NCBI RefSeq assembly: GCF_021026195.1
Contig: NZ_JAJNCT010000005.1
Span: 523,231 to 587,230, forward strand
DNA: 64,000 nt
Source of the DNA: Comamonas koreensis
Lineage (GTDB): Bacteria; Pseudomonadota; Gammaproteobacteria; Burkholderiales; Burkholderiaceae_C
Direction of reading: 5' to 3'
Of the stretch, positions 55,501 through 62,754 are shown in pieces (the first letter of the stretch is position 1; each line of letters starts with the position of its first letter). Below the pieces are notes generated by a model. The model did not search any database. It worked only from the letters and a program-made list of their open reading frames with translations, and was not told the origin of the DNA. The position numbers and the translations under genes were made by a program.

Positions 55501-56412
55501 ATGCAAGATTCTCTCTGGCAGCGCCTGCTGCCTTCGTTGGCGGTATTGGGCTCGGTCAGTGCGCTGTGCCTGGGTACCAGCTTTGCCAAACACCTGTTTC
55601 CGGTCGTCGGCGCCCAGGGCACCACCGCCTTGCGCGTGGGCTTTTCCGCGTTGCTGCTGCTGCTCATCTGGCGCCCCTGGCGCTTCGGGCCCACCAAGGC
55701 CAACCTGGGACAGATTGCGATCTTTGGCGTGGTGCTGGGGCTCATGAACCTGCTGTTCTACATGGCCATCAAGCGCCTGCCCTTTGGCGTGACGGTGGCC
55801 ATCGAGTTTGTCGGCCCGCTGTCGGTGGCGGTCTGGACCTCGCGCCGCGTGCTGGACCTGGTCTGGCTGGGGCTGGCTGCGCTGGGCTTGTTTTTGCTGC
55901 TGGTGCTGCCGATGTTTGGCGTGCAGACCGCCGCGCTCGACCCGGTGGGCCTGTGCTATGCCGTCATGGCCTCCGCCTGCTGGGCCGGCTATATCGTGCT
56001 GGGCAAACGTGCTGGCCATATGCATGGCGGCATGGTGGTGTCGCTGGCGCTGCTGACCGCCGCCATCGTGGTGGTGCCTTTTGGCATTGCCGAGGCGGGC
56101 ACCAAGCTGCTGCAGCCCTCTATCCTTCTCTATGGGCTGGCAGTGGCCGCTGTCTCCAGCGCCATTCCCTATACCTTGGAGATGTTCGCGCTCAAACGCC
56201 TGAGCTCGGGCGCCTTCTCCACCATGCTCGCAACCGAGCCGGCCATTGCTGCCATTGCCGGCATGCTGGTGCTGGGCGAGCTGCTGACCGCCACCCAGTG
56301 GTCTGCCATCGGCCTGATCATGGTGGCCGCAATGGGCAGCGCGCTGACGGCCAAGCCCTCTGCACCGCCGCAGGCAGCCGCACCCAAGCCGGAAGGCCAG
56401 GCCGTCGCCTGA
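55501..56412 (+). CDS. EamA/DMT-family exporter (RhtA-like)
   Basis: A 303-residue inner-membrane protein with ten hydrophobic segments arranged as two EamA repeats. The first repeat runs from LAVLGSVSALCLGTSFAKHL and the second from CYAVMASACWAGYIVLGKRAG. The motif YTLEMFALKRLSSGAFSTML matches RhtA-type amino-acid exporters, which send out threonine and homoserine. A purine or drug substrate is also possible. The divergent Lrp-like gene is broken, so its control may be lost. Confidence 0.88.
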   Translation: MQDSLWQRLLPSLAVLGSVSALCLGTSFAKHLFPVVGAQGTTALRVGFSALLLLLIWRPWRFGPTKANLGQIAIFGVVLGLMNLLFYMAIKRLPFGVTVAIEFVGPLSVAVWTSRRVLDLVWLGLAALGLFLLLVLPMFGVQTAALDPVGLCYAVMASACWAGYIVLGKRAGHMHGGMVVSLALLTAAIVVVPFGIAEAGTKLLQPSILLYGLAVAAVSSAIPYTLEMFALKRLSSGAFSTMLATEPAIAAIAGMLVLGELLTATQWSAIGLIMVAAMGSALTAKPSAPPQAAAPKPEGQAVA

Positions 56413-56434
56413 TTGCAGCTCCCACCCGCCATGC

Positions 56435-56472
56435 AAAAAGCGCCTGCCGCATAGACGGCAAGCGCTTTTTTT
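56435..56472. terminator. Terminator between convergent exporter and murA-like genes
   Basis: AAAAAGCGC-C-TGCCG-N6-CGGCA-AGCGCTTTTT forms a near-perfect stem with one bulge. It has a T-run on the right and an A-run on the left, so it can work in both directions. Confidence 0.85.
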
Positions 56473-56491
56473 GGGGCGTATGGCAGAGCGC

Positions 56492-57793
56492 TTAGTTCTC
56501 GCCCGCCCACTCCACCTTGGCGCCCAGGCTCTGCAGGTTCTCTACAAAGCGGGGGTGTGCGCGCTTGATGGGCGCGGCATTGCGGATCTCGGAGCGGCCC
56601 TCGATGCTGGCGGCCACCATGAACAAGGCAATCGCCACGCGGATGATGTAGGGGCTCTCCACCACAGCAGGGCTCAGCGGGTTGCCGCCGAGGGTGACGA
56701 TGCGGTGCGGATCGGACGAGAACACATGGGCGCCGAACTTGGACAGCTCGCCCGTCCAGCCCAGCGCGCCGTCATAGACCTTGTTCCAGAACATCGCATT
56801 GCCTTCGGCGCGCACGCCCAGCGCGATGAAGATCGGCAGCAGATCGACCGGGAAATAAGGCCAGGGAGCAGCCTCGACCTTGGTCAGCACATTGCGGGTA
56901 AACGGCGTCTCGACCTTGAGCGGGCCCTTGCGGATGGCGCGTGACCAGCCGTCCTTGTGCTCGATCTGCACGCCAAACTTGGCAAAGGTGCGGTCGATCA
57001 GCGGGAAATTGTCGGGCGTGCGGTTGCGCACCTGCACATCGCCGCCGGTGATCGCGCCCAGCGCCAGGAAGGTGGTGATCTCGTGGAAGTCTTCCTCGAA
57101 ATGGAACTCGCCGCCGCCCAGCTGCTCGACGCCATGCACCGTCAGGCGCGAGGTGCCGATGCCCTCGATCCTGGCGCCCAGCATCACCATAAAGCGGCAG
57201 AACTCCTGCACATGCGGCTCGCAGGCGGCATTGGTCAGCACCGAGCTGCCCTTGCCGGTAGCGGCGCACAGCACAAAGTTCTCGGTGGTGGTGACCGAGG
57301 CATAGTCCAACCAGTGCTGGGTGGCCTGCAGCGGGCCATCGCAGCGCACAATCAGCGAACCCTCACCATGCTCCACCCGGCCGCCAAAGCGGCGAAACAC
57401 CTCGATATGCGGGTCGATCTCGCGCACGCCCAGGGTGCAGCCCTTGACGTTGTCCTCCAGCCGCGCCACGCCAAAGCGGGCCAGCAGCGGCGGCACCAGC
57501 ATGATGGAGGAGCGCATTTCCTCGGGCAGGTGGTGCTTGCAGGCATCAAAGTGGGTATCCCGGTGGTGCAGCTTGAGCACGCCGCTGGCGTAGTCCATCT
57601 GCACGCTGGAGCCCAGCTTGCCGAAGATGTCCAGGATCTTGCGCACATCGGTGATGTCCGGAACGCCATGGAGCACCAGAGGCTGCGCCGTCAACAACGT
57701 GGCGCACAGCACAGGCAAAACGGCATTCTTGTTGGACGAGGGGATGATGCGGCCCTGCAATGGGGTGCCGCCGTGCACGATGAGTTTGGACAT
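56492..57793 (-). CDS. MurA-like UDP-GlcNAc enolpyruvyl transferase (divergent paralogue)
   Basis: A 433-residue EPSP-synthase/MurA-fold protein starting MSKLIVHGGTPLQGRIIPSS. MurA makes the first committed step of peptidoglycan synthesis. Here the lysine motif reads SSNKNAVLPVLCATLL instead of SGAKNAALP, and the loop Cys lies in DNVKGCTLGVREIDPHIEVF instead of the usual GGCxIGxRPVDLH. So Lys and Cys are kept but the surroundings differ from canonical betaproteobacterial MurA. It is probably a second, divergent MurA-type enzyme common in this family. Whether it serves cell wall or a secondary product is not known. Confidence 0.88.
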   Translation of the reverse strand: MSKLIVHGGTPLQGRIIPSSNKNAVLPVLCATLLTAQPLVLHGVPDITDVRKILDIFGKLGSSVQMDYASGVLKLHHRDTHFDACKHHLPEEMRSSIMLVPPLLARFGVARLEDNVKGCTLGVREIDPHIEVFRRFGGRVEHGEGSLIVRCDGPLQATQHWLDYASVTTTENFVLCAATGKGSSVLTNAACEPHVQEFCRFMVMLGARIEGIGTSRLTVHGVEQLGGGEFHFEEDFHEITTFLALGAITGGDVQVRNRTPDNFPLIDRTFAKFGVQIEHKDGWSRAIRKGPLKVETPFTRNVLTKVEAAPWPYFPVDLLPIFIALGVRAEGNAMFWNKVYDGALGWTGELSKFGAHVFSSDPHRIVTLGGNPLSPAVVESPYIIRVAIALFMVAASIEGRSEIRNAAPIKRAHPRFVENLQSLGAKVEWAGEN

Positions 57794-57881
57794 GGATGGG
57801 GGGAGGTCGCGAATTCTTGAGTGGCCGGGGGCAGTGTGCGCCATCCGGGCCGATCCTGCATGTTACAGCGTCAAAAACAAC

Positions 57882-57908
57882 AAAAGGCACTCGGTGGGAG
57901 TGCCTTTT
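57882..57908 (-). terminator. Terminator downstream of metQ
   Basis: AAAAGGCACTC-N5-GAGTGCCTTTT is a perfect 11-bp stem. On the minus strand it is followed by GTTGTTTTTG, 72 bases after the metQ stop. Confidence 0.85.
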
Positions 57909-57940
57909 GTAAATACCCGTCAACAAAATGTGCGGGATGC

Positions 57941-57967
57941 TGCTAGGCCCTGCTAGGCCCTGCTAGG
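57941..57967. repeat. Short tandem repeat TGCTAGGCCC
   Basis: Two full copies and a third 7-base copy of TGCTAGGCCC stand in tandem between metQ and its terminator. No function is evident. Confidence 0.75.
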
Positions 57968-57983
57968 GCAGCTTGCTGGCCGG

Positions 57984-58772
57984 TCAGAACGCGGGAACCA
58001 CGGCGCCCTTGTACTTTTCCAGAATGAATTTCTTCACATCGTCGCCATGCAGCGCGCGGGTCAGCTTGGCAATCGCCTCGTCATTGGCACGGTCAGCGCG
58101 GGCAGCAATGATGTTGGTGTAGGGCGAATCGGCACCTTCGATGAACAGCGCATCCTTGGTGGGGTTGAGCTTGGCTTCGATCGCGTAGTTGGTGTTGATC
58201 AGGGCCAGGTCGACATCACCCAGCGCGCGCGGCAGCAAAGGTGCTTCGAGTTCCTTGAACTTCAGCTTCTTGGGGTTCTTGGCGATATCCAGCGGGGTGG
58301 AGGTCAGCTTGGACGCGTCCTTGAGCTCGATCAGACCGTTCTTTTGCAGCAGCAGCAAGGCGCGGCCACCGTTGGAAGGGTCATTGGGGATGGCCACGGT
58401 GGCGCCGTCCTTCAAGTCTTTGATGTTCTTGATCTTGCTGGAGTAGGCGCCAAAGGGCTCCACATGCACCTTGCCATTGGGCACTTGCACCAGCGAGCTC
58501 TTGCGGTCCTTGTTGTAGCTGTCCAGGTAAGGTTGGTGCTGGAAGAAGTTGGCATCGAGCTGCTTGTCTTCCACGGCCGCATTGGGCTGGATGTAGTCGC
58601 TGAACTCGCGCACTTGCAGATCCACACCTTCGGCCTTCAGCTTGGGCTTGATGAAATTGAGAATCTCGGCATGTGGCACCGGCGAGGCCGCCACTTTCAG
58701 CACTACATCCGCCGCATGGGCAGACACGGCCAGGGCCGCAATAGCAAGAACGGAAAGCGTTTTTTTGAACAT
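57984..58772 (-). CDS. metQ: MetQ/NlpA-family substrate-binding protein
   Basis: A 262-residue periplasmic protein starting MFKKTLSVLAIAALAVSAHAADVVLKV. The cleavage site AHA-A has no lipobox Cys, so it is secreted and not lipid-anchored. Conserved blocks are PHAEILNFIKPKL, FSDYIQPNAAVEDKQLDANFFQH and IPNDPSNGGRALLLLQKNGLI, characteristic of D- and L-methionine binders. The cognate metN ATPase and metI permease are not next to it in this window. Four other in-frame Met codons lie upstream but are not conserved. Confidence 0.93.
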   Translation of the reverse strand: MFKKTLSVLAIAALAVSAHAADVVLKVAASPVPHAEILNFIKPKLKAEGVDLQVREFSDYIQPNAAVEDKQLDANFFQHQPYLDSYNKDRKSSLVQVPNGKVHVEPFGAYSSKIKNIKDLKDGATVAIPNDPSNGGRALLLLQKNGLIELKDASKLTSTPLDIAKNPKKLKFKELEAPLLPRALGDVDLALINTNYAIEAKLNPTKDALFIEGADSPYTNIIAARADRANDEAIAKLTRALHGDDVKKFILEKYKGAVVPAF

Positions 58773-58971
58773 GGTGTTTTTGACAAATGTGAAAGACCAG
58801 CCCCGGCAACTACTTGGATTTCTCTTGATGGGACTGAACCAAGATGGTGCAAGTCTAGCCTTATTTGGCATATCACTCAAAGAAAATAAAGAGATTTGGT
58901 TATAAGGAATTTGATCTTTATGTTCGCTCGCTACAGTCTGCGGGCTTGAAGCGCAGGCTATGCTTGCGCCC

Positions 58972-59238
58972 ATGTCTACCCCGTTTGACCCCGATCAGCT
59001 GCTGCGGCTTCTCACCACACCCATGCCTTTTGGCAAGTACCAGGGCCGCGCCATTGCCGACCTGCCTGGCAACTACCTCAACTGGTTTGCCCGTGAAGGC
59101 TTTCCCAAAGGCGATCTGGGCCGGCTGCTGGCACTGATGCACGAGATCGACCACAACGGCCTGGGCGACTTGCTGCGCCCGCTGCGCGCCAGCCTGCTGG
59201 CCAACGGGCAGGCCGCAGGCCTGCCACAGCGCCCATAA
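58972..59238 (+). CDS. DUF3820 small protein
   Basis: An 88-residue protein starting MSTPFDPDQLLRLLTTPMPF. The GKYQGRAIADLPGNYLNWFAREGFPKGDLG segment (residues 22-51) is the DUF3820 core, also seen in the putative quorum-sensing-regulated virulence factor family. Four codons upstream there is another ATG (58960). No catalytic residues are evident. It is convergent with the following exported protein gene and shares the terminator region. Confidence 0.88.
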   Translation: MSTPFDPDQLLRLLTTPMPFGKYQGRAIADLPGNYLNWFAREGFPKGDLGRLLALMHEIDHNGLGDLLRPLRASLLANGQAAGLPQRP

Positions 59239-59270
59239 AAAAACCCGCAGGCTGCAAGCAGCTGCGGGTG
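59235..59270 (-). terminator. Terminator after the Ala-rich exported protein gene
   Basis: On the minus strand ACCCGCAG...CTGCGGGT forms an 8-bp stem with a short inner hairpin, followed by seven T. It overlaps the last codon of the DUF3820 gene on the other strand. Confidence 0.85.
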
Positions 59271-59294
59271 GGTTCAGGCCATTGAGGCGATGCT

Positions 59295-59765
59295 TTACTT
59301 GACGGCGGAGCGGGCTGCGTCAGCCTTGGCCTTGGCTTCATCGGCCTGCTTTTGCAGCGCAGCGGCTTCAGCTTCTGCCTTCTTGGCTTCTGCTTCCTTG
59401 GCGGCAGCTTCTTCCTTGCCCTTGTCACCACCCATGGCGCCTGCCATGGCACTGCCGGCCATCGTGCCAGCAACGGCGCCCACGGCGGCTGCGCCCATGG
59501 TGCCCATCATGCCGGAGCCGCCGGCGGCCGGTGCCGCGGCAGCCGGTGCTGCTGCGGCAGGGGCTGCGCCCGCTGCTGGAGCGGCGGCAGGTGCAGCAGC
59601 GGCTGGCGTGGCAGGCTTGGCAGCCGGCGCTGGTGCTGCCTTCTGCGTAGCTGCTGGGCGCTTGACACCGCCACCCAGGCGCTTGGCATGGGCCAGGCCT
59701 GGCAGAACCAGACCGGCAATGGTCAAAGCAAGAACGGATGCAGAGGTGCGAAAAGAGGGGTTCAC
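59295..59765 (-). CDS. Ala/Pro-rich exported protein with glycine zipper and charged coil
   Basis: A 156-residue protein from a GTG start, with signal peptide ending GLAHA. The mature part has a linker of Ala-Pro repeats (residues about 40-82), a glycine-rich segment MMGTMGAAAVGAVAGTMAG like membrane glycine zippers, and a C-terminal Lys/Glu/Ala coil (EAAAKEAEAKKAEAEAAALQ). It resembles small secreted or outer-membrane-associated proteins found in Burkholderiales. No enzyme motif is present. Low-complexity composition makes any family name uncertain. Confidence 0.75.
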   Translation of the reverse strand: MNPSFRTSASVLALTIAGLVLPGLAHAKRLGGGVKRPAATQKAAPAPAAKPATPAAAAPAAAPAAGAAPAAAAPAAAAPAAGGSGMMGTMGAAAVGAVAGTMAGSAMAGAMGGDKGKEEAAAKEAEAKKAEAEAAALQKQADEAKAKADAARSAVK

Positions 59766-59994
59766 TACGGTATTTCCAAATAAAAGGCCGGGGCTACAAG
59801 CGGATTGCCTGCTTGCCTACCCTTGGTACATGAGGGAAACGCTGCAAATTCAAGTGCTTGGCAGCACGGCTTGCAGCGGTATGGCTCGGCTTTGGTTATT
59901 CGTTATGCGTAGCGCGCAGCTACAAATATTGTAGAGCAAGCGCTGGCATGCACGGGGTGTACAAGACCTTGGGCACCGTCAGCCATCGCAGGCA

Positions 59995-60645
59995 TCAGGC
60001 AGCGCCTATGTTCTCCAGCCCGCTGTAGACCCACCAGGCCAGGGCCAGCATCATCACGCCGGTAAAGCCGTCCATCACGCGCCAGGCCTGGGGCTTGGCA
60101 AACAGGGTTTGCAGGCGCCGGCCGGCGCTGGCCAGCATCACAAACCAGGCCAGGCTGGCACAGGCCGCGCCCAGCACAAAGATCCATTTCAGGCTGCCAT
60201 CCTGGCGCGCACCGATCGAGCCGACCAGCACGACGGTATCCAGGTACACATGGGGGTTGAACAAGGTGATGACGACCAGCGCCCCCAGCACGCGCCACAG
60301 GCCGCGCCGGGCTGAGGTGGCGGGCGCATCCCCGTCAGCATCGGCAGCGGGCGCTGCGCCAGCGGGCATCGCAGCGCGCCACAGCGCCATCAGGCCATAG
60401 GCCAGCAAAAACAGCGCGCCGCCCAAGGTCAGGTAGTAGGCCAGGGTGGGCGAATCTCCCAGCACCTGGGCCATGCCGGCCACGCCGATGCCGATCAGCA
60501 GTGCATCGCTGAACACACACCAGGCGACGCAGGCGCGCACATGCTCGCCGCTCACGGCCTGGCGCAGCACATACAGGTTTTGCGCGCCGATCGAGACGAT
60601 CAGGGAAAGGCAGACCGTAAAACCGGCCAGCCAGGTAGAAGTCAT
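59995..60645 (-). CDS. argO: LysE/ArgO-family amino-acid exporter
   Basis: A 216-residue inner-membrane protein of the LysE family with six hydrophobic segments. It starts MTSTWLAGFTVCLSLIVSIG, followed by AQNLYVLRQAVSGEH, where the usual PGP is replaced by GAQN as in ArgO. ALVVITLFNPHVYLDTVVLVG is the second-half motif. The family exports basic amino acids. An ATG at 60660 is another possible start, but 60645 gives the typical short tail before helix 1. It is divergent from an ArgP-like regulator, as in E. coli. Confidence 0.93.
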   Translation of the reverse strand: MTSTWLAGFTVCLSLIVSIGAQNLYVLRQAVSGEHVRACVAWCVFSDALLIGIGVAGMAQVLGDSPTLAYYLTLGGALFLLAYGLMALWRAAMPAGAAPAADADGDAPATSARRGLWRVLGALVVITLFNPHVYLDTVVLVGSIGARQDGSLKWIFVLGAACASLAWFVMLASAGRRLQTLFAKPQAWRVMDGFTGVMMLALAWWVYSGLENIGAA

Positions 60646-60730
60646 GCTTGTTGTCCACATGGCAGCTATTGTGCGGCGCACCAATAAATAAGTAAAATTA
60701 AACAATCTTAGTCAAATGAAGCAAAACTAA

Positions 60731-61633
60731 ATGCTGGACTACCTGGGACTGGCCGCGCTGGCGGCGGTGGTGCGCGAAGGCAGCTTTGAGCGCGCCGCCA
60801 AGAAACTCCATGTCACCCCATCGGCGGTGTCGCAGCGCATCAAGCAGCTGGAAGAGCGCACGGGCCAGGTGCTGGTGCAGCGCGGCAACCCCTGCACCGG
60901 CACCGAGGCCGGCCAGCGCCTGTGCCTGCATCTGGAGCAGGTGGCTTTGCTGGAAAACGCCCTGCGCCGCAGCAACCCCGACCTGCTGCCTGATGCACCG
61001 GTGGCACCCACGATCAAGCTGGCGGTGAATGCCGATTCGCTCTCCACCTGGTTCATGGAGGCGATGGCCGAGTTCACCGCCAGCGGCAATGAGCTGCTGG
61101 ACCTGCGCGTCGATGACCAGGACCACACCGCCCAGGCGCTGCGCGAAGGGGCGGTGCTGGGCGCCGTGACCGGCACCAGTGGCCAGATCCCCGGCTGCAA
61201 CAGCTGGCCGTTGGGCACGATGCGCTATGTGGCCGCAGCCAGCCCCGGCTTCATGGCGCGCTACTTTGCAGACGGCGTCAGTACCCAGACCCTGGCCCAG
61301 GCGCCCATCATGACCTTTGACCGCAAGGACCGGCTGCAGGACCAGTGGCTGCAAGCCCAGGGCATGGCCCCAAGAGGCAGCGGGCCCCGGCATTTTCTGC
61401 CGTCCAACCAGGGCTATGTGCGGGCCTGCGAGATCGGCATGGGCTGGGGCATGCACCCCACGGTGCTGATTGCCGAGCAACTGGCGCGTGGCAGCCTGGT
61501 GCCGCTGGTGCCCGATACACCGCTGGACCTGCCACTGTACTGGGCGCTGCCGCGCAGCGCGCAGGCCAGCCTGGCCCGGCTGACCGATTGCGTCATGCGC
61601 GCAGCCAGCCGTGTGCTGACGCCCGCCGCATGA
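60731..61633 (+). CDS. argP: ArgP-like LysR regulator
   Basis: A 300-residue LTTR starting MLDYLGLAALAAVVREGSFE. The helix-turn-helix (SFERAAKKLHVTPSAVSQRIKQLE) and the following RTGQVLVQRGNPC match ArgP/IciA, which activates argO when arginine is high or represses it with lysine. The effector domain has TGTSGQIPGCNSWPLGTMRY. It is divergent from argO with 85 bases between starts, including AT-rich sequence. The match to the ArgP pair is strong. Confidence 0.94.
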   Translation: MLDYLGLAALAAVVREGSFERAAKKLHVTPSAVSQRIKQLEERTGQVLVQRGNPCTGTEAGQRLCLHLEQVALLENALRRSNPDLLPDAPVAPTIKLAVNADSLSTWFMEAMAEFTASGNELLDLRVDDQDHTAQALREGAVLGAVTGTSGQIPGCNSWPLGTMRYVAAASPGFMARYFADGVSTQTLAQAPIMTFDRKDRLQDQWLQAQGMAPRGSGPRHFLPSNQGYVRACEIGMGWGMHPTVLIAEQLARGSLVPLVPDTPLDLPLYWALPRSAQASLARLTDCVMRAASRVLTPAA

Positions 61634-61767
61634 GCATTTCTGCCATGGCGTTGTCAGCACAGCGCAGGCCTGTGCGCCTATGATGCGAGCAGAGGCGGTG
61701 CCAGGTAACGAGCTTGGGCGCTGCCGCAGAGGGAGGTATCCATGGTTTTCATTAGAAAGAGCACAGC

Positions 61768-62754
61768 ATGATTGAGGTGCAGGATCTCATCGTCGACTAC
61801 CCCGGCCACCGCGCGCTGCATGGCGTCAGCCTGCAGATCGAGGCGGGCACGGTCACCGCCCTGGTGGGCCCCAATGGCGCCGGCAAATCCACCTTGCTGC
61901 GCTGCATTACCGGGCTGGAGGCGCCGCTGAGCGGCAGCACCCGGGTCGCGGGCATCGATGTGCAGCAAGAGCTCCGCCGCGCCCACCAGTACATGGGCTA
62001 TCTGTCGGATTTCTTCGGGCTCTACGAGACCCTGAGCGTGGCCCAGTGCCTGCAGTACGCGGCCGAGAGCCAGGGCCTGAGCCGCAAGGAAGCCACGGCG
62101 CGCGTGCACACCGTGGCCGAGCAACTCGCGCTAAGCAGCAAGCTCGGCCATGCCACGCGCAACCTCTCGCGCGGCCAGCGCCAGCGGGTCGCCATTGGCC
62201 AGGCCATCATCCACCAGCCCCAGGTGCTGCTGCTCGATGAGCCGGCCAGCGGGCTGGACCCGGAAGCACGCAGCAGCCTCTCGACCCTGTTCCGCCAGCT
62301 GCAGGCCCAGGGCATGACGCTGGTCGTCTCCAGCCACATCCTGAGTGAGCTGGACGAGTACTGCAGCCATATCCTGTCGATCCGCGAAGGCCGCATCACC
62401 AGCCACGGCCCCTTGAATGCCGTGGCCGGTGCGGGCGGCGGCGGCGCCCTGCCGTCCGAACTGGTGATGCAGCTGGAGCTGGCCGTGCCGCTGGCCCAGC
62501 CCGAGCAGGCACTGGCCGGCTACCGCCTGGTCGAGATGCGCGCCGGCCGAGAGGGCAGCGCCAGCCACATTCTGTGGATTGGCATGCCTGCGCAAGACAC
62601 TGCTGCCCGCGTGCAGCTGCTGCAGCAGCTGGTGGCCCATGGCGCGCAGGTGCTGGGCTACCAGGAGGCCCGCACCAGCCTGCAGGAGCGCTACCAGCAA
62701 AGCCTGGAAGCACCCGCTGATCCCCAAGCGCTGTTTGCCAAGGAGTGGCCATGA
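61768..62754 (+). CDS. ABC transporter ATP-binding protein
   Basis: A 328-residue ABC ATPase. Walker A is GPNGAGKS, signature LSRGQRQR, Walker B LLLLDEP, with the D-loop SGLDP and switch His in VVSSHILSELDEYC. A C-terminal extension of about 90 residues follows the ATPase core (from about residue 225), as in the NatA/CcmA-like exporters. Its stop overlaps the start of the permease (ATGA), so the two are coupled. The substrate is unknown. Confidence 0.92.
   Translation: MIEVQDLIVDYPGHRALHGVSLQIEAGTVTALVGPNGAGKSTLLRCITGLEAPLSGSTRVAGIDVQQELRRAHQYMGYLSDFFGLYETLSVAQCLQYAAESQGLSRKEATARVHTVAEQLALSSKLGHATRNLSRGQRQRVAIGQAIIHQPQVLLLDEPASGLDPEARSSLSTLFRQLQAQGMTLVVSSHILSELDEYCSHILSIREGRITSHGPLNAVAGAGGGGALPSELVMQLELAVPLAQPEQALAGYRLVEMRAGREGSASHILWIGMPAQDTAARVQLLQQLVAHGAQVLGYQEARTSLQERYQQSLEAPADPQALFAKEWP

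Noticed and set aside
57941-57967. CRISPR-like repeat
   Set aside because: Three 10-base units in direct tandem without spacers; too short and no cas genes anywhere in the window.
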